Below the pieces are notes generated by a model that was not told the origin of the DNA, searched no databases, and saw only the letters and a program-made list of their open reading frames with translations. Below, piece by piece: positions 51,093-60,106 of a DNA stretch of 64,000 nucleotides. The translations under genes and the position numbers were made by a program. The stretch's first letter is position 1, and every line of letters starts with the position of its first letter. The stretch comes from Sva-07 sp963707515 (GTDB lineage Bacteria > Actinomycetota > Acidimicrobiia > Acidimicrobiales > Ilumatobacteraceae). The stretch lies in NCBI GenBank assembly GCA_963707515.1, contig CAVPQI010000002.1, forward strand, positions 186,001 through 250,000, given 5' to 3'.

Positions 51093-51126
51093 GACTGCGA
51101 GCCCGGACGCGCGGCGAGGGGCCGGG

Positions 51127-52047
51127 TCAGCGGTTGCGAAGGCGTTTGCTGAGGTCGTTGAGGCGGCGCTTCTCGTCGCCGGTGAGGGAATCCATACCGC
51201 TGGCGGAGATCTTGTCGAGCAGCGCGTCGAGCTCGGCCTGATCGGCGGGGGAGGGACCGGCGGGCGGAGGCGGCGGGGGCGGGGCGGTGGTCCAGGGGCC
51301 TTCGACGACACGTTGGCCCGACGAACGACTCGATCCGCTCGACGTGGCCCGCCGGGCGGGCTTGCTGCGACGGGAGCGGGTGCGTCCGGCGCCGTCGAAC
51401 GGCAGGTGGGGGATCGGCCAGCCGGTGGCCAGCCCGAACGAACGGCCGGCGACGAGTGCCACGACGACGGACACGAGCAAGAAGATGACCTGACCGGTCT
51501 GGTCGTTGCCGGTGTACTGCAGGAAGTTGAGCAGCGTGAACACGCCGGCGATCGCCCACAGCGGGATGACCTCGAACCAGCGAACCCCGGGGTACGTGGC
51601 CGCGTACACCCAGATGCCACCGAGGAAGAGGGTGCTCAGGCCGTATTGCACGGTGAAGTCGATCGACGTGTCGATCGGGCCCAGGAGCGTCAGGACGACG
51701 GCCGGCACGATCGTCAGCGTCAGCACCCAGGCGATGAACTTGCCGCGCCCGAACAGCGACTCGAGTTGCTGCCCGAACAGCCAGAAGAAGACGATGCCGA
51801 GCAGCGGCCAGATCGCAGGTTCGGTGGCGATCGGCCACGTGACGAGGCGCCACAGCTCGAACTCCTCGCGCACGAGCACCGGGGCGAACCACAGCTTGTC
51901 GAACGCGTCGCGGCTGAACCCGTAGATGAACATCGTGGCGATCGCCAGCGCGCAGATGATGTCGGTGGTCGTGACGTCGAAACGTCCGGCCCGGAACCAG
52001 CCAGCGTTGGGTCGTCGTCGGAAGATGGCGGCGAACTGGTCGGACAT
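51127..52047 (-). CDS. Rhomboid-like membrane protein, apparently non-catalytic
   Basis: 306 residues. Six or so membrane helices between about 25 and 215 give a rhomboid/Der1-like layout (WRLVTWPI after helix 1, FGQQLESLFG). The Ser-box of active rhomboids, GxSG, is replaced by YGLSTLFLG, and no catalytic His is seen in the last helix, so proteolysis is doubtful. A Pro-rich linker leads to a C-terminal helical hairpin (ELDALLDKISASGMDSLTGDEKRRL) common in actinobacterial rhomboids. Divergent from uvrC; a TACCGT hexamer ends 8 nt before the ATG. Confidence 0.8.
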   Translation of the reverse strand: MSDQFAAIFRRRPNAGWFRAGRFDVTTTDIICALAIATMFIYGFSRDAFDKLWFAPVLVREEFELWRLVTWPIATEPAIWPLLGIVFFWLFGQQLESLFGRGKFIAWVLTLTIVPAVVLTLLGPIDTSIDFTVQYGLSTLFLGGIWVYAATYPGVRWFEVIPLWAIAGVFTLLNFLQYTGNDQTGQVIFLLVSVVVALVAGRSFGLATGWPIPHLPFDGAGRTRSRRSKPARRATSSGSSRSSGQRVVEGPWTTAPPPPPPPAGPSPADQAELDALLDKISASGMDSLTGDEKRRLNDLSKRLRNR

Positions 52048-52088
52048 CGGCCCTCACGGTACCTGGCCGTCCGTATGCTTGACGCGTC

Positions 52089-52160
52089 ATGCGAGACGTC
52101 CACACGCACTGCCCGGCAGGTGGCGGCGGGCGCCATCGGCCGCACCGGGTGACCTGGTGA
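52089..52160 (+). CDS. Possible 22-residue leader peptide overlapping uvrC
   Basis: A short reading frame, MRDVHTHCPAGGG followed by nine more residues, begins 9 nt after a TATGCT hexamer (52074-52079). Its TGA overlaps the uvrC GTG in a GTGA overlap. It would be nearly leaderless and could couple translation into uvrC. It could also be chance in GC-rich DNA. Confidence 0.25.
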   Translation: MRDVHTHCPAGGGGRHRPHRVTW

Positions 52161-54223
52161 GACGGCCCCCTGCAGGGACGATCCCGGAAGCGCCCGGCTC
52201 GTACCAGTTCAAGGACGCCACCGGCCGGGTGATCTACGTCGGCAAGGCGTCGAACCTGCGCCAACGCCTGTCGAACTACTTCCAGTCGCCGCGCAACCTG
52301 CACCCTCGCACGGCGCAGATGATGGAGCGCGCCGAGTCGGTCGAGTGGACGATCGTGCGCAACGAGGTCGAGGCGTTGATGCTCGAGTACTCGTTGATCA
52401 AGCAGCACGACCCGCGCTTCAACGTGCGGCTGCGCGACGACAAGAGCTACCCGTTCCTCGCCGTCACCGTCGACGAGCAGTGGCCGCGGGCGATGGTGAT
52501 GCGCGGCCGCAAGCGCAAGGGCGTCCGCTACTTCGGTCCGTACGCCCACGCCTACGCCATCCGCGACACGCTCGATCTGTTGTTGCGATCGTTCCCGGTC
52601 CGCACGTGCAGCCCTGGCAAGTTCAACGAGCACCAGCGCCTCGGGCGCCCGTGTCTGCTGTTCCACATCGAGAAGTGCGCCGGCCCGTGCGTCGGTGAGA
52701 TCGACGAGATGCCGTACCGCCAGCTGGTGACCGAGCTGTGCGAGTTCCTCGACGGGGACACCGACGAGATCGTCAATCGCCTGGAAGACGACATGAAGTC
52801 GGCGGCGACCGAGCTCGAGTTCGAGCGGGCGGCTCGGTTGCGCGACCGCCTGTCGGCGGTGCGCAAGGCGATCGAGAAGCAGCAGATGGTCGCCGATCGC
52901 GGCGAGGACCTCGATGTGATCGGTATCGCCGAGGACGAGCTCGAGGCGTCGGTGCAGGTCTTCTACGTCCGCAAGGGCCGGGTCGTGGGTCGCAAGGGCT
53001 TCGTCCTCGACAAGGTGGAGGAGTTGACGCCCGGTCTGCTGATCGATCGCATCCTCGAGTCGATGTACGGCGACGACCCGGTGCAGGGTGTGCCGAAGCA
53101 GGTCCTCGTGCCGTATCCGGCCGACGACGTCGACACGTACGAGGAGTGGCTGGGCATGGGCCGCGGGTCGCGGGTGCAGATCCGGGTGCCGCAGCGCGGT
53201 GACAAGCGCGAGCTGTTGGAGACCGTGACCCGCAACGCCCAGGAGCAGTTCAATCGGCACCGTTTGAAGCGGGCGACCGACCACAACTCGCGCAGCCGGG
53301 CGCTGACCGAGCTGCAGGACCACCTCGGGCTGCCGGAGGCGCCGCTGCGCATCGAGTGCTACGACATGGCGCACCTCCACGGCACGGACTACGTCGGGTC
53401 GATGGTCGTCCTCGAAGACGGCCTGCCGGCCAAGCGCGAGTACCGGCGGTTCAAGATCAAGACGGTGGAGGGCAACGACGACTTCGCGGCGATGGCCGAG
53501 GTGGTCCGCCGGCGTCTCGAGGCGTACCTCGTCGAGCGCGAGAAGCCGGTCAACGAGCGCGGCGAGCGGCCGGGCAAGTTCGCCTACCCGCCGCAGCTGC
53601 TGCTCGTCGATGGCGGCAAGGGTCAGCTGAGCGCGGCGAAGCGGGTGATCGACGAACTCGGGCTGACCGACGAGATCCCCGTCGCCGGTCTGGCCAAGCG
53701 CTTCGAGGAGGTCTACGTTCCGGGGCGTTCCGAGCCGGTCGAGATCCCGCGGGGGAGCGAGGCGCTGTTCATGCTGCAGCGGGTGCGTGACGAGGCGCAT
53801 CGCTTCGCCAACACGTTCCACGGCGAGCGGCGGAGCAAGCGGATGACAGCCAGCTCGCTCGATGACATCCCGGGCCTCGGCGAGACGCGCCGAGCGAAGT
53901 TGGTCAAGGCGTTCGGCGGCGTCAACGCCGTGAAGCGTGCCGAGCTCGACGAGCTGAAGGCGTTGAGCTTCCTGCCCGACGCCGTCGCCGAGGCGATCTA
54001 CGCCAAGTTCCACGCTGCCGAGGTCGCCGTGTCCGTCACTGCGCCGGCTACCTCGCCAGCCGCCGAACCGACCACCTCGCCAGCCACGGCGCCGACCACC
54101 TCGCCAGCCACTGCGCCGACCAACACCTCTGCGGCCACGGCGCCGACCACCTCGCCAGCCGCCGAACCGACCAACTCGCCCGGCGCTGCGCCGACCAACT
54201 CTGCGGCCACTGCGTCGGACTGA
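52157..54223 (+). CDS. uvrC: Excinuclease ABC subunit C
   Basis: About 688 residues from GTG 52157. GIY-YIG nuclease domain at the N-terminus (PGSYQFKDATGRVIYVGKAS), UVR domain (ELEFERAARLRDRLSAVRKAI), RNase-H-like endonuclease (IECYDMAHLHGTDYVGSMVV, LLLVDGGKGQLSAAK), tandem helix-hairpin-helix (DDIPGLGETRRAKLVKAFGG). It makes the dual incisions in nucleotide excision repair. The last 70 residues are an unusual Pro/Thr/Ala/Ser repeat tail (units near PTTSPATA) not needed by the family. The start gives the normal UvrC N-terminus; upstream in-frame sequence does not resemble the family. Confidence 0.97.
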   Translation: MRRPPAGTIPEAPGSYQFKDATGRVIYVGKASNLRQRLSNYFQSPRNLHPRTAQMMERAESVEWTIVRNEVEALMLEYSLIKQHDPRFNVRLRDDKSYPFLAVTVDEQWPRAMVMRGRKRKGVRYFGPYAHAYAIRDTLDLLLRSFPVRTCSPGKFNEHQRLGRPCLLFHIEKCAGPCVGEIDEMPYRQLVTELCEFLDGDTDEIVNRLEDDMKSAATELEFERAARLRDRLSAVRKAIEKQQMVADRGEDLDVIGIAEDELEASVQVFYVRKGRVVGRKGFVLDKVEELTPGLLIDRILESMYGDDPVQGVPKQVLVPYPADDVDTYEEWLGMGRGSRVQIRVPQRGDKRELLETVTRNAQEQFNRHRLKRATDHNSRSRALTELQDHLGLPEAPLRIECYDMAHLHGTDYVGSMVVLEDGLPAKREYRRFKIKTVEGNDDFAAMAEVVRRRLEAYLVEREKPVNERGERPGKFAYPPQLLLVDGGKGQLSAAKRVIDELGLTDEIPVAGLAKRFEEVYVPGRSEPVEIPRGSEALFMLQRVRDEAHRFANTFHGERRSKRMTASSLDDIPGLGETRRAKLVKAFGGVNAVKRAELDELKALSFLPDAVAEAIYAKFHAAEVAVSVTAPATSPAAEPTTSPATAPTTSPATAPTNTSAATAPTTSPAAEPTNSPGAAPTNSAATASD
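54040..54215 (+). repeat. Coding repeats in the uvrC tail (TSPA units)
   Basis: Imperfect in-frame units such as accacctcgccagccac repeat through the 3' end of uvrC and encode the Thr/Ser/Pro/Ala tail. Confidence 0.8.
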
Positions 54224-54234
54224 GCCGACGCCCG

Positions 54235-55146
54235 TCAGGCGAAGGGGGCGAAGACCTCGGCTTGCAGGCGGCGGTAGGTGTCGAGGCGCTCCTCGGCGCT
54301 GCTGCCGAGCGTGAAGTCGGGGACGATGAGCTCGTCGAAGCCGAGCGCGGCGTAGCCGGCGACCTGCTCGGCGAGCAGGTCGGCCGAGCCGGCCAGCGAC
54401 CGGGCGCCCATCGAGCCGTCACGCACCTGGTGGGCGAACGCCTCGTCGTCGGTGAGGAACACGAGGGCCTGGGCCGAGGTGTGGAACGTCGACGGATCGC
54501 GGCCAACCTCGTCGCAAGCGGCGCGCAGCTTGGCCAAGCCGGCACCGGCGAGCTCGGGTGCGCCCCACGTGTTCCATTCGTCGGCGAAGCGAGCGGTGAT
54601 GCGCAACATCCGTGGGCTGGCCGTCCCGACGAGGATCGGCAGCGGCGACTGCACCGGCTTGGGATCGGCGGGGGCCTCGGTGATGTCGTAGAAACGCCCG
54701 TGGAACGACGTCCGCTCGGCGCTGAGCAGCGAGCGGACGATCTGGATGGCCTCCTCGAAGCGGCTGACGCGGTCGCCGGGCGGCTCGAGCTCGATGCCGT
54801 AGGCGTGGTGCTCGTTGATCTGCCATCCGGCGCCGAGGCCGAGCACGAGGCGCCCGTCGGAGATGTGGTCGACCGTTGCGGCGCGGTTGGCGAGGACGGC
54901 GGGGTGGTGGACCGAGGTCGGCGACACGAGCGAGCCGAGGCGGACCCGCTCGGTGACGGCGGCGAGGGCAGGAATGAGCGCCCAGCACTCGTGCATGTCG
55001 CCGGGCTTGAGCGACTCGTCGCCGGTGTTCGGCATGTAGTGATCGGCGATCCAGACCCCGTGCCAGCCTTCGTCGTCGGCGGTCTTGGCGAGCGAGATGA
55101 TCTCGGATGTCGGACGCTCGGAGCTTGGCCACACGGAGAACTTCAT
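54235..55146 (-). CDS. LLM-class F420-dependent oxidoreductase
   Basis: 303 residues with a luciferase-like TIM barrel: SLAKTADDEGWHGVWIADHYMP, LGSLVSPTSVHHPAVLANRAATVDHISDGRLVLGLGAGW, and PILVGTASPRMLRI. These match the actinobacterial F420-dependent LLM group. Substrate unknown. Convergent with uvrC (11-bp gap) and divergent from the methyltransferase. A TACGGT hexamer ends 7 nt before the ATG. Confidence 0.92.
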   Translation of the reverse strand: MKFSVWPSSERPTSEIISLAKTADDEGWHGVWIADHYMPNTGDESLKPGDMHECWALIPALAAVTERVRLGSLVSPTSVHHPAVLANRAATVDHISDGRLVLGLGAGWQINEHHAYGIELEPPGDRVSRFEEAIQIVRSLLSAERTSFHGRFYDITEAPADPKPVQSPLPILVGTASPRMLRITARFADEWNTWGAPELAGAGLAKLRAACDEVGRDPSTFHTSAQALVFLTDDEAFAHQVRDGSMGARSLAGSADLLAEQVAGYAALGFDELIVPDFTLGSSAEERLDTYRRLQAEVFAPFA

Positions 55147-55153
55147 GGGGTCG

Positions 55154-55163
55154 ACCGTAACCT
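55154..55163. promoter_or_regulatory. Overlapping divergent -10 boxes (LLM gene and methyltransferase gene)
   Basis: ACCGTAACCT reads TACGGT on the minus strand (7 nt from the LLM ATG) and TAACCT on the plus strand (8 nt from ATG 55172). The two hexamers share a TA step, so the two promoters probably exclude each other. Confidence 0.45.
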
Positions 55164-55171
55164 CGGATCCG

Positions 55172-55927
55172 ATGAACCGCGAGGCCGCCGAGCCCCCCAC
55201 GCCCACCGGTGACGACCTCTGGGAGGCCCACGCCGACTGGTGGATCGACGAGTTCACCGAGGGCGCCGATCCCGAGTACGAGGAGCAGGTGTTGCCGCTC
55301 GCGATCCGCGAGCTCGCCGGTGCCGAACGGATCCTCGACATCGGCTGCGGCGACGGTCAGGTGAGCCGCCGGGTGGCGTCGGCGGGCACCACGGTGGTCG
55401 GCGTCGATCCGACGTGGAACCAGATCAGCGTCGCCCGGCAGCGTGCCGGCGGCCCGACGTATGCCCAGGCCGGAGCTGGGGCATTGCCGTTCGCCGACGG
55501 TGCGTTCGACGCCGTCGTCTGCTGCCTGGTGTTCGAGCACATCGTCGACGTCGATGTGGCGATCGCCGAACTGGCGCGGGTGTTGGCACCGGGTGGGCGG
55601 TGCTGCTTCTTCCTCAACCATCCGCTGCTGCAGACGCCCGGGACGGCCTGGATCGACGATCACACCGTCGAGCCGCCGGAGCGCTACCTGCGCCTCGGCC
55701 CGTACCTCAGCGAGCACGAATGGGTGGAGAAGGTCGGCCAGGGCGTGTACTTCCGCTTCGTCCACCGTCCGCTGTCGCGCTACGTCAACACGCTGGCCGA
55801 GCACGGCCTGTTCGTCGAGCGGATGGAGGAGCCGGCGCCGCCCGAGGGCTTCCTCGCTCGCGCCGACGAGTACCGCGAAGCGGCGGAGTTCCCCCGCCTG
55901 CTGTATCTCCGCCTCCGCCGCGCCTGA
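55172..55927 (+). CDS. SAM-dependent class I methyltransferase
   Basis: 251 residues. SAM-binding motifs: ILDIGCGDGQVSRRV (motif I), VVGVDPTWNQI, GALPFADGAFDAVVCCLVFEHI and LARVLAPGGRCCFF. The N-terminal DLWEAHADWW and the C-terminal part resemble small-molecule methyltransferases of the Methyltransf_11 type. Substrate unknown. ATG 55172 is chosen for the TAACCT box just upstream; an in-frame ATG at 55145 would overlap the divergent gene. Confidence 0.88.
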   Translation: MNREAAEPPTPTGDDLWEAHADWWIDEFTEGADPEYEEQVLPLAIRELAGAERILDIGCGDGQVSRRVASAGTTVVGVDPTWNQISVARQRAGGPTYAQAGAGALPFADGAFDAVVCCLVFEHIVDVDVAIAELARVLAPGGRCCFFLNHPLLQTPGTAWIDDHTVEPPERYLRLGPYLSEHEWVEKVGQGVYFRFVHRPLSRYVNTLAEHGLFVERMEEPAPPEGFLARADEYREAAEFPRLLYLRLRRA

Positions 55928-55938
55928 CCGTCACATCA

Positions 55939-56016
55939 GGGGTCAGACCCCTTCTGTAACGCATGCGCGCATCACGCACTACCCGTCGCCGGGCGTTACC
56001 AAAGGGGTCTGACCCC
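55939..56016. repeat. Imperfect 23-bp inverted repeat with GGGGTCAGACCCC cores
   Basis: GGGGTCAGACCCCTTCTGTAACG (55939-55961) faces CGTTACCAAAGGGGTCTGACCCC (55994-56016), differing at two positions across a 32-bp centre. Each arm is itself palindromic. A further TGTAACG follows. It lies between the methyltransferase stop and the rapZ promoter and resembles REP/MITE elements. Confidence 0.85.
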
Positions 56017-56053
56017 TGTTGTAACGATCACGGGCGGGGCGGGGGAGCTTCGG

Positions 56054-56059
56054 TATGGT
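56054..56059 (+). promoter_or_regulatory. Putative leaderless -10 box (TATGGT) of rapZ
   Basis: TATGGT is followed by exactly six bases and then GTG 56066, with no ribosome-binding site between them. Confidence 0.55.
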
Positions 56060-56065
56060 GACGGC

Positions 56066-56911
56066 GTGGCCGACATCCTCCTCATCACGGGGCTGTCGGG
56101 GGCGGGACGCTCGGGCGTCGCCGACGTGCTCGAAGACCTCGGCTGGTTCGTCGTCGACAACCTCCCGACGGCGTTGATCAGCACGATCGTCGAGTTGGCG
56201 GCGAAGCCCACCAGCGACATCGCCCACCTCGCCCTCGTCGCCGGACGACAGCACCGCGAAGTGCTCTCGCGTGTCGCCGACCTGCGCGCCGCCGGCCACG
56301 ACGTCCGCCTGCTGTTCCTCGACTGCTCGACCGCCGAGCTCGTCAAGCGCTACGACGCCACCCGCCGCCGCCACCCGCTCGCCGAGGAGGCCGACGGCCT
56401 GGTCGAGTCGATCGAGCTCGAACGCTCGCTGCTGGAACCGGTCCGCGCCGCCGCCGACCTGGTGATCGACACGTCCGACCTCAACGTCCACCAGCTCAAG
56501 GAGCGGGTCTCGCACGCCTTCGACGAGGGCAGCGACTCGCGCCTGCAGGTGGCGGTGGAGAGCTTCGGCTACAAGCACGGCTTGCCGCTCGACGCGGACA
56601 TCGTGATGGACGTGCGCTTCCTGCCGAACCCGCACTGGGAGGACGACCTGCGGCCGCTCACCGGCCACGACGCCAAGGTGCGCGATTACGTCCTCGAGAC
56701 CGCCGCCGCGTCGGACTTCGTCGACCGTCTCGACGACCTGCTCGGCAGCTTGCTCCCGCAGTACGAGGGGGAGGGCCGGAGCTACCTGACGGTGGCGATC
56801 GGTTGCACCGGCGGACGACACCGTTCGGTGGCGATCGCCGAGGAGATCGCCGGCCGCCTGCGCCTGCGCGGCGTGGCCGTGCGCACCTCCCACCGCGACG
56901 TCGCCCGCTAG
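56066..56911 (+). CDS. rapZ: RapZ/YvcJ family RNA-binding nucleotide-binding protein
   Basis: 281 residues from GTG. P-loop GLSGAGRSGVADVLEDLGW, then VVDNLP; second nucleotide motif LLFLDCSTAELVKRYDATRRRHPL; C-terminal RNA-binding domain with DVRFLPNPHWEDDLRPLTG and VAIGCTGGRHRSVAIAE. In other bacteria RapZ tunes small-RNA decay and cell-wall precursor supply. It lies 156 bp before gap. The yvcK and whiA genes that often follow rapZ in Actinobacteria are absent here. Confidence 0.96.
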   Translation: MADILLITGLSGAGRSGVADVLEDLGWFVVDNLPTALISTIVELAAKPTSDIAHLALVAGRQHREVLSRVADLRAAGHDVRLLFLDCSTAELVKRYDATRRRHPLAEEADGLVESIELERSLLEPVRAAADLVIDTSDLNVHQLKERVSHAFDEGSDSRLQVAVESFGYKHGLPLDADIVMDVRFLPNPHWEDDLRPLTGHDAKVRDYVLETAAASDFVDRLDDLLGSLLPQYEGEGRSYLTVAIGCTGGRHRSVAIAEEIAGRLRLRGVAVRTSHRDVAR

Positions 56912-57066
56912 GCCCACGGCCCGCCCGGTTCTCCACGTGACGAAAGGGACCCGTCCCGATCGTCTCAACGACGAACCGGCGGCGAGCCCTGTCGGCGCGA
57001 AGAGCCGACCAACTAGGGTCGGGGACGGACATCACGAGACCCCCCAAATACGCCCAGGAGGCACGC

Positions 57067-58077
57067 ATGACGGTGAGAGTCGGGATCAACGGATTCGGCC
57101 GGATCGGACGCAACTTCTTCCGCGCCGCCAAGCAGGCCGGTGCCGACATCGACTTCGTGGCGGTCAACGACCTCGGTTCGATCGACACGATGGCGCACCT
57201 CTTGCAGTACGACTCGGTGCTCGGGCGCTTCCCGTCGAAGGTGACGGCGACCAAGTCGAGCATCAAGGCCGGCGACGACACGCTGCAGGTGCTGAGCGAG
57301 CGCAACCCGGCCGACCTGCCGTGGGGTGAGCTCGGCGTCGACGTGGTCGTCGAGTCGACCGGCTTCTTCACCAGCCGCGACACGGCGGCCGCCCACCTCG
57401 ATGGTGGCGCCCCGCTGGTCATCGTCTCCGCCCCGGCGACCAACGCCGACGCCACGTTCGTCTACGGCGTCAACCACAAGGACTTCAAGTTCAGCCAGCA
57501 CAAGGTGATCTCCAACGCCAGCTGCACCACGAACTGCTTCGTCCCGATGGTCAAAGTCCTCGACGACGCGTTCGGTGTCGAGCAGGGCCTGATGACGACG
57601 ATCCACTCCTACACCGGTGACCAGGTGCTCGTCGACGGCCCGCACAAGGACCTCCGTCGGGCGCGCGCCGCGGCGATCAACATCGTGCCGACGTCCACGG
57701 GCGCCGCCCGGGCGACGTCGCTCGTGATGGAGTCGATGAAGGGCAAGCTCGACGGCACGTCGCTGCGCGTGCCCACACCGACCGGTTCGATCACCGACTT
57801 CACCGCCGTGTTGAAGACCGAGGCGAGCGTCGAGGAGATCAACAAGGCCTACGCGGCGGCCGCCAAGAAGGGCCTCAAGGGCGTGCTCAAGTACACCGAG
57901 GACCCGATCGTGTCGAGTGACATCGTCACCGACCCGCATTCGTGCGTCTTCGACGCCGGGCTGACGATGAGCATGGGCAAGCTCGTCAAGGTCAACGGCT
58001 GGTACGACAACGAGTGGGGCTACTCGAACCGTCTCGTCGACCTGACCGTGTTCACCGGTTCCAAAGTCAAGCGGTGA
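57067..58077 (+). CDS. gap: Glyceraldehyde-3-phosphate dehydrogenase, type I
   Basis: 336 residues. NAD-binding INGFGRIGRNFFRA, catalytic ASCTTNC (Cys near 154), and C-terminal WYDNEWGYSNRLVDL. AGGAGG lies 7 nt before ATG. An upstream TAGGGT (about 57012) may be the -10 box. First of the glycolytic series gap-pgk-tpiA; pgk starts 20 bp downstream. Confidence 0.98.
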   Translation: MTVRVGINGFGRIGRNFFRAAKQAGADIDFVAVNDLGSIDTMAHLLQYDSVLGRFPSKVTATKSSIKAGDDTLQVLSERNPADLPWGELGVDVVVESTGFFTSRDTAAAHLDGGAPLVIVSAPATNADATFVYGVNHKDFKFSQHKVISNASCTTNCFVPMVKVLDDAFGVEQGLMTTIHSYTGDQVLVDGPHKDLRRARAAAINIVPTSTGAARATSLVMESMKGKLDGTSLRVPTPTGSITDFTAVLKTEASVEEINKAYAAAAKKGLKGVLKYTEDPIVSSDIVTDPHSCVFDAGLTMSMGKLVKVNGWYDNEWGYSNRLVDLTVFTGSKVKR

Positions 58078-58097
58078 GCGCCGGAGGCGCATCGACG

Positions 58098-59219
58098 ATG
58101 AACAAGATCCCCACGCTGGAGGATCTGGAAGCCCAGGTCGGCGACCTGTCGGGCAAGCGCGTCCTCGTGCGCACCGATTTCAACGTGCCCCTCGACAACG
58201 GCACGATCACCGACGACTTCCGGATCCGTGCCGCCCTGCCGACGATCGAGTGGCTGACCGAGCGGGGCGCGTCGGTGGTCACCGCCAGTCACCTCGGCCG
58301 CCCCAAGGGCGCCCCCGACCCCAGGTACTCGATGGACCCGGTGCGCGCCCGGCTCGCCGAGCTCGCTCCTGGCGTCGAACTGATGGAGAACCTGCGCTTC
58401 GATCCGGGTGAGACCGCCAACGATCCGGCGTTCGTGCAGCAGCTGATCGAGGGGATGGACGCCTACGTCAACGACGCCTTCGGCGCCTCCCATCGCGCCC
58501 ACGCCTCGATCGTCGGCCCGCCGAAGTTCCTGCCGTCGGCGATGGGCCGATTGCTGCAGACGCGAGGTCGAGGTCCTGCTCTCGCTGCGCAACAAGCCCA
58601 AGCACCCCTTCGTCGCCGTGCTCGGCGGCGCCAAGATCTCCGACAAGCTCGGCGTGGTCGAGGCGCTGATGGACGTCGTCGACTCGCTGGTCATCGGCGG
58701 TGCGATGTGCTTCACGTTCCTCGCCGCCAAGGGCAACCCGATCGGTGACTCGCTGTTCGAGCCCGACCAGGTCGACACCTGCGCCCGGTTGCTGACCGAG
58801 GCTCGCCAGCGGGGCAAGGAGATCCATCTGCCGGAGGACATCACCGGCACCGACGCCAGCGGGGCGTTCGCCACGTTCGGCACCGCCTGCCCGACGGCGC
58901 CAAGGGCTTCGACATCGGGCCCGGCACGGCGGCGGCGTTCAGCGACGTGATCATGGACGCCCGGATGGTCTTCTGGAACGGCCCGATGGGGATGTTCGAG
59001 GACGATCGTTTCGCAGCCGGTACCCGAACCGTCGCCCAGGCGATGGCCGACACGAAGGCGTTCACCGTCGTCGGCGGCGGTGACTCGGCGGCGGCGCTCG
59101 CCCAGTTCCGCCTCGACGACGAGGTCGACCACGTGTCCACCGGCGGTGGCGCCAGCCTCGAGCTCCTCGAGAACGGCGACCTGCCCGGCCTCCGGGCGTT
59201 GCGGGAGAGCCGCTCATGA
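58098..59219 (+). CDS. pgk: Phosphoglycerate kinase, two frameshifts (probable sequence errors)
   Basis: About 373 residues when frames are joined. Motifs: VLVRTDFNVPL, HLGRPKGAPDPRYSM, AYVNDAFGASHRAHAS, VAVLGGAKISDK, VFWNGPMGMFE and TVVGGGDSAAALA. The frame shifts by +1 near 58566 and by -1 near 58888, with intact family sequence on both sides of each. The N-domain is about 20 residues shorter than common PGKs before MENLRF. GGAGG precedes the ATG. As an essential glycolytic gene it is unlikely to be a pseudogene. Confidence 0.93.
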
Positions 59220-59331
59220 CGACGATGACCCCAAACCTGTCCGGCCGCCGGCGCAGTGAGCGCCAGCGAGCAAGCCTGGCGCTCGTCCGACCGGACGTTC
59301 CCCAGCACCGACGTTCGGTGAGGACGAGCAC

Positions 59332-60106
59332 ATGAGACGTCCGCTCATCTCGGGCAACTGGAAGATGAACCTCAACCACTTCGAGGCGATCCAGACGGTG
59401 CAGAAGCTGCACTACCTGGTGCCGAAGGAGGTGTTCGACAGGTGTCGACGTCAGCCTCCACCCGCCGTTCACCGACATCCGCAGCGTGCAGACGCTGATC
59501 GAGAGCGAAGACCTCGAGTTCTTCCTCGGCGCCCAGCACTGCCACTTCGAGGACGTCGGGGGCGTTCACCGGTGAGGTGTCGCCGGTGTTCCTCGCCAAG
59601 CTCAACGTCGACTACGTGATCGCCGGCCACACCGAGCGACGCGAGCTCTTCGGTGAGACCGACGAGACTGGTCAACGCCAAGGTCAAGGCAATCGTCGCC
59701 GCCGGCATGACGCCCGATCCTGTGCGTCGGCGAGACGCTCGACGAGCGTGAGGCCGGCGAGACCGAGTCGAAGGTCCTCGGCCAGGTCGACGCCGGCACT
59801 GACCGGACTCACCGAACGAGCAGGTCGCGGCGCTGGTCATCGCCTACGAACCGATCTGGGCGATCGGCACGGGGAGGACGGCGACGGCCGAAGACGCCCA
59901 GACGGTGTGTGCGGCGATCCGCGCGCCGCGTCGGCGAGCTGACCGACGAGGCGACCGCCGCGACGATGCGCATCCAGTACGGCGGGTCGGTGAAGTCGGC
60001 GAATGCCACCGAGCTGATGGCCCAGCCCGACATCGACGGCGCACTCGTCGGCGGAGCCAGCCTCGATCCCGAGGAGTTCGCCCGCATCGTCCAGTACGAG
60101 CGCTGA
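59332..60106 (+). CDS. tpiA: Triosephosphate isomerase, seven frameshifts (probable sequence errors)
   Basis: Removing seven extra single bases (near 59440, 59560, 59667, 59715, 59796, 59814 and 59926) gives about 255 residues, the usual length. Motifs: ISGNWKMNLN (substrate Lys), IAGHTERRELFGE (catalytic His; GHSERR in most), AYEPIWAIGTG (catalytic Glu), QYGGSVKSAN and VGGASL. All seven changes are insertions. The gap from pgk is 112 bp and holds no recognised feature. Confidence 0.92.
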
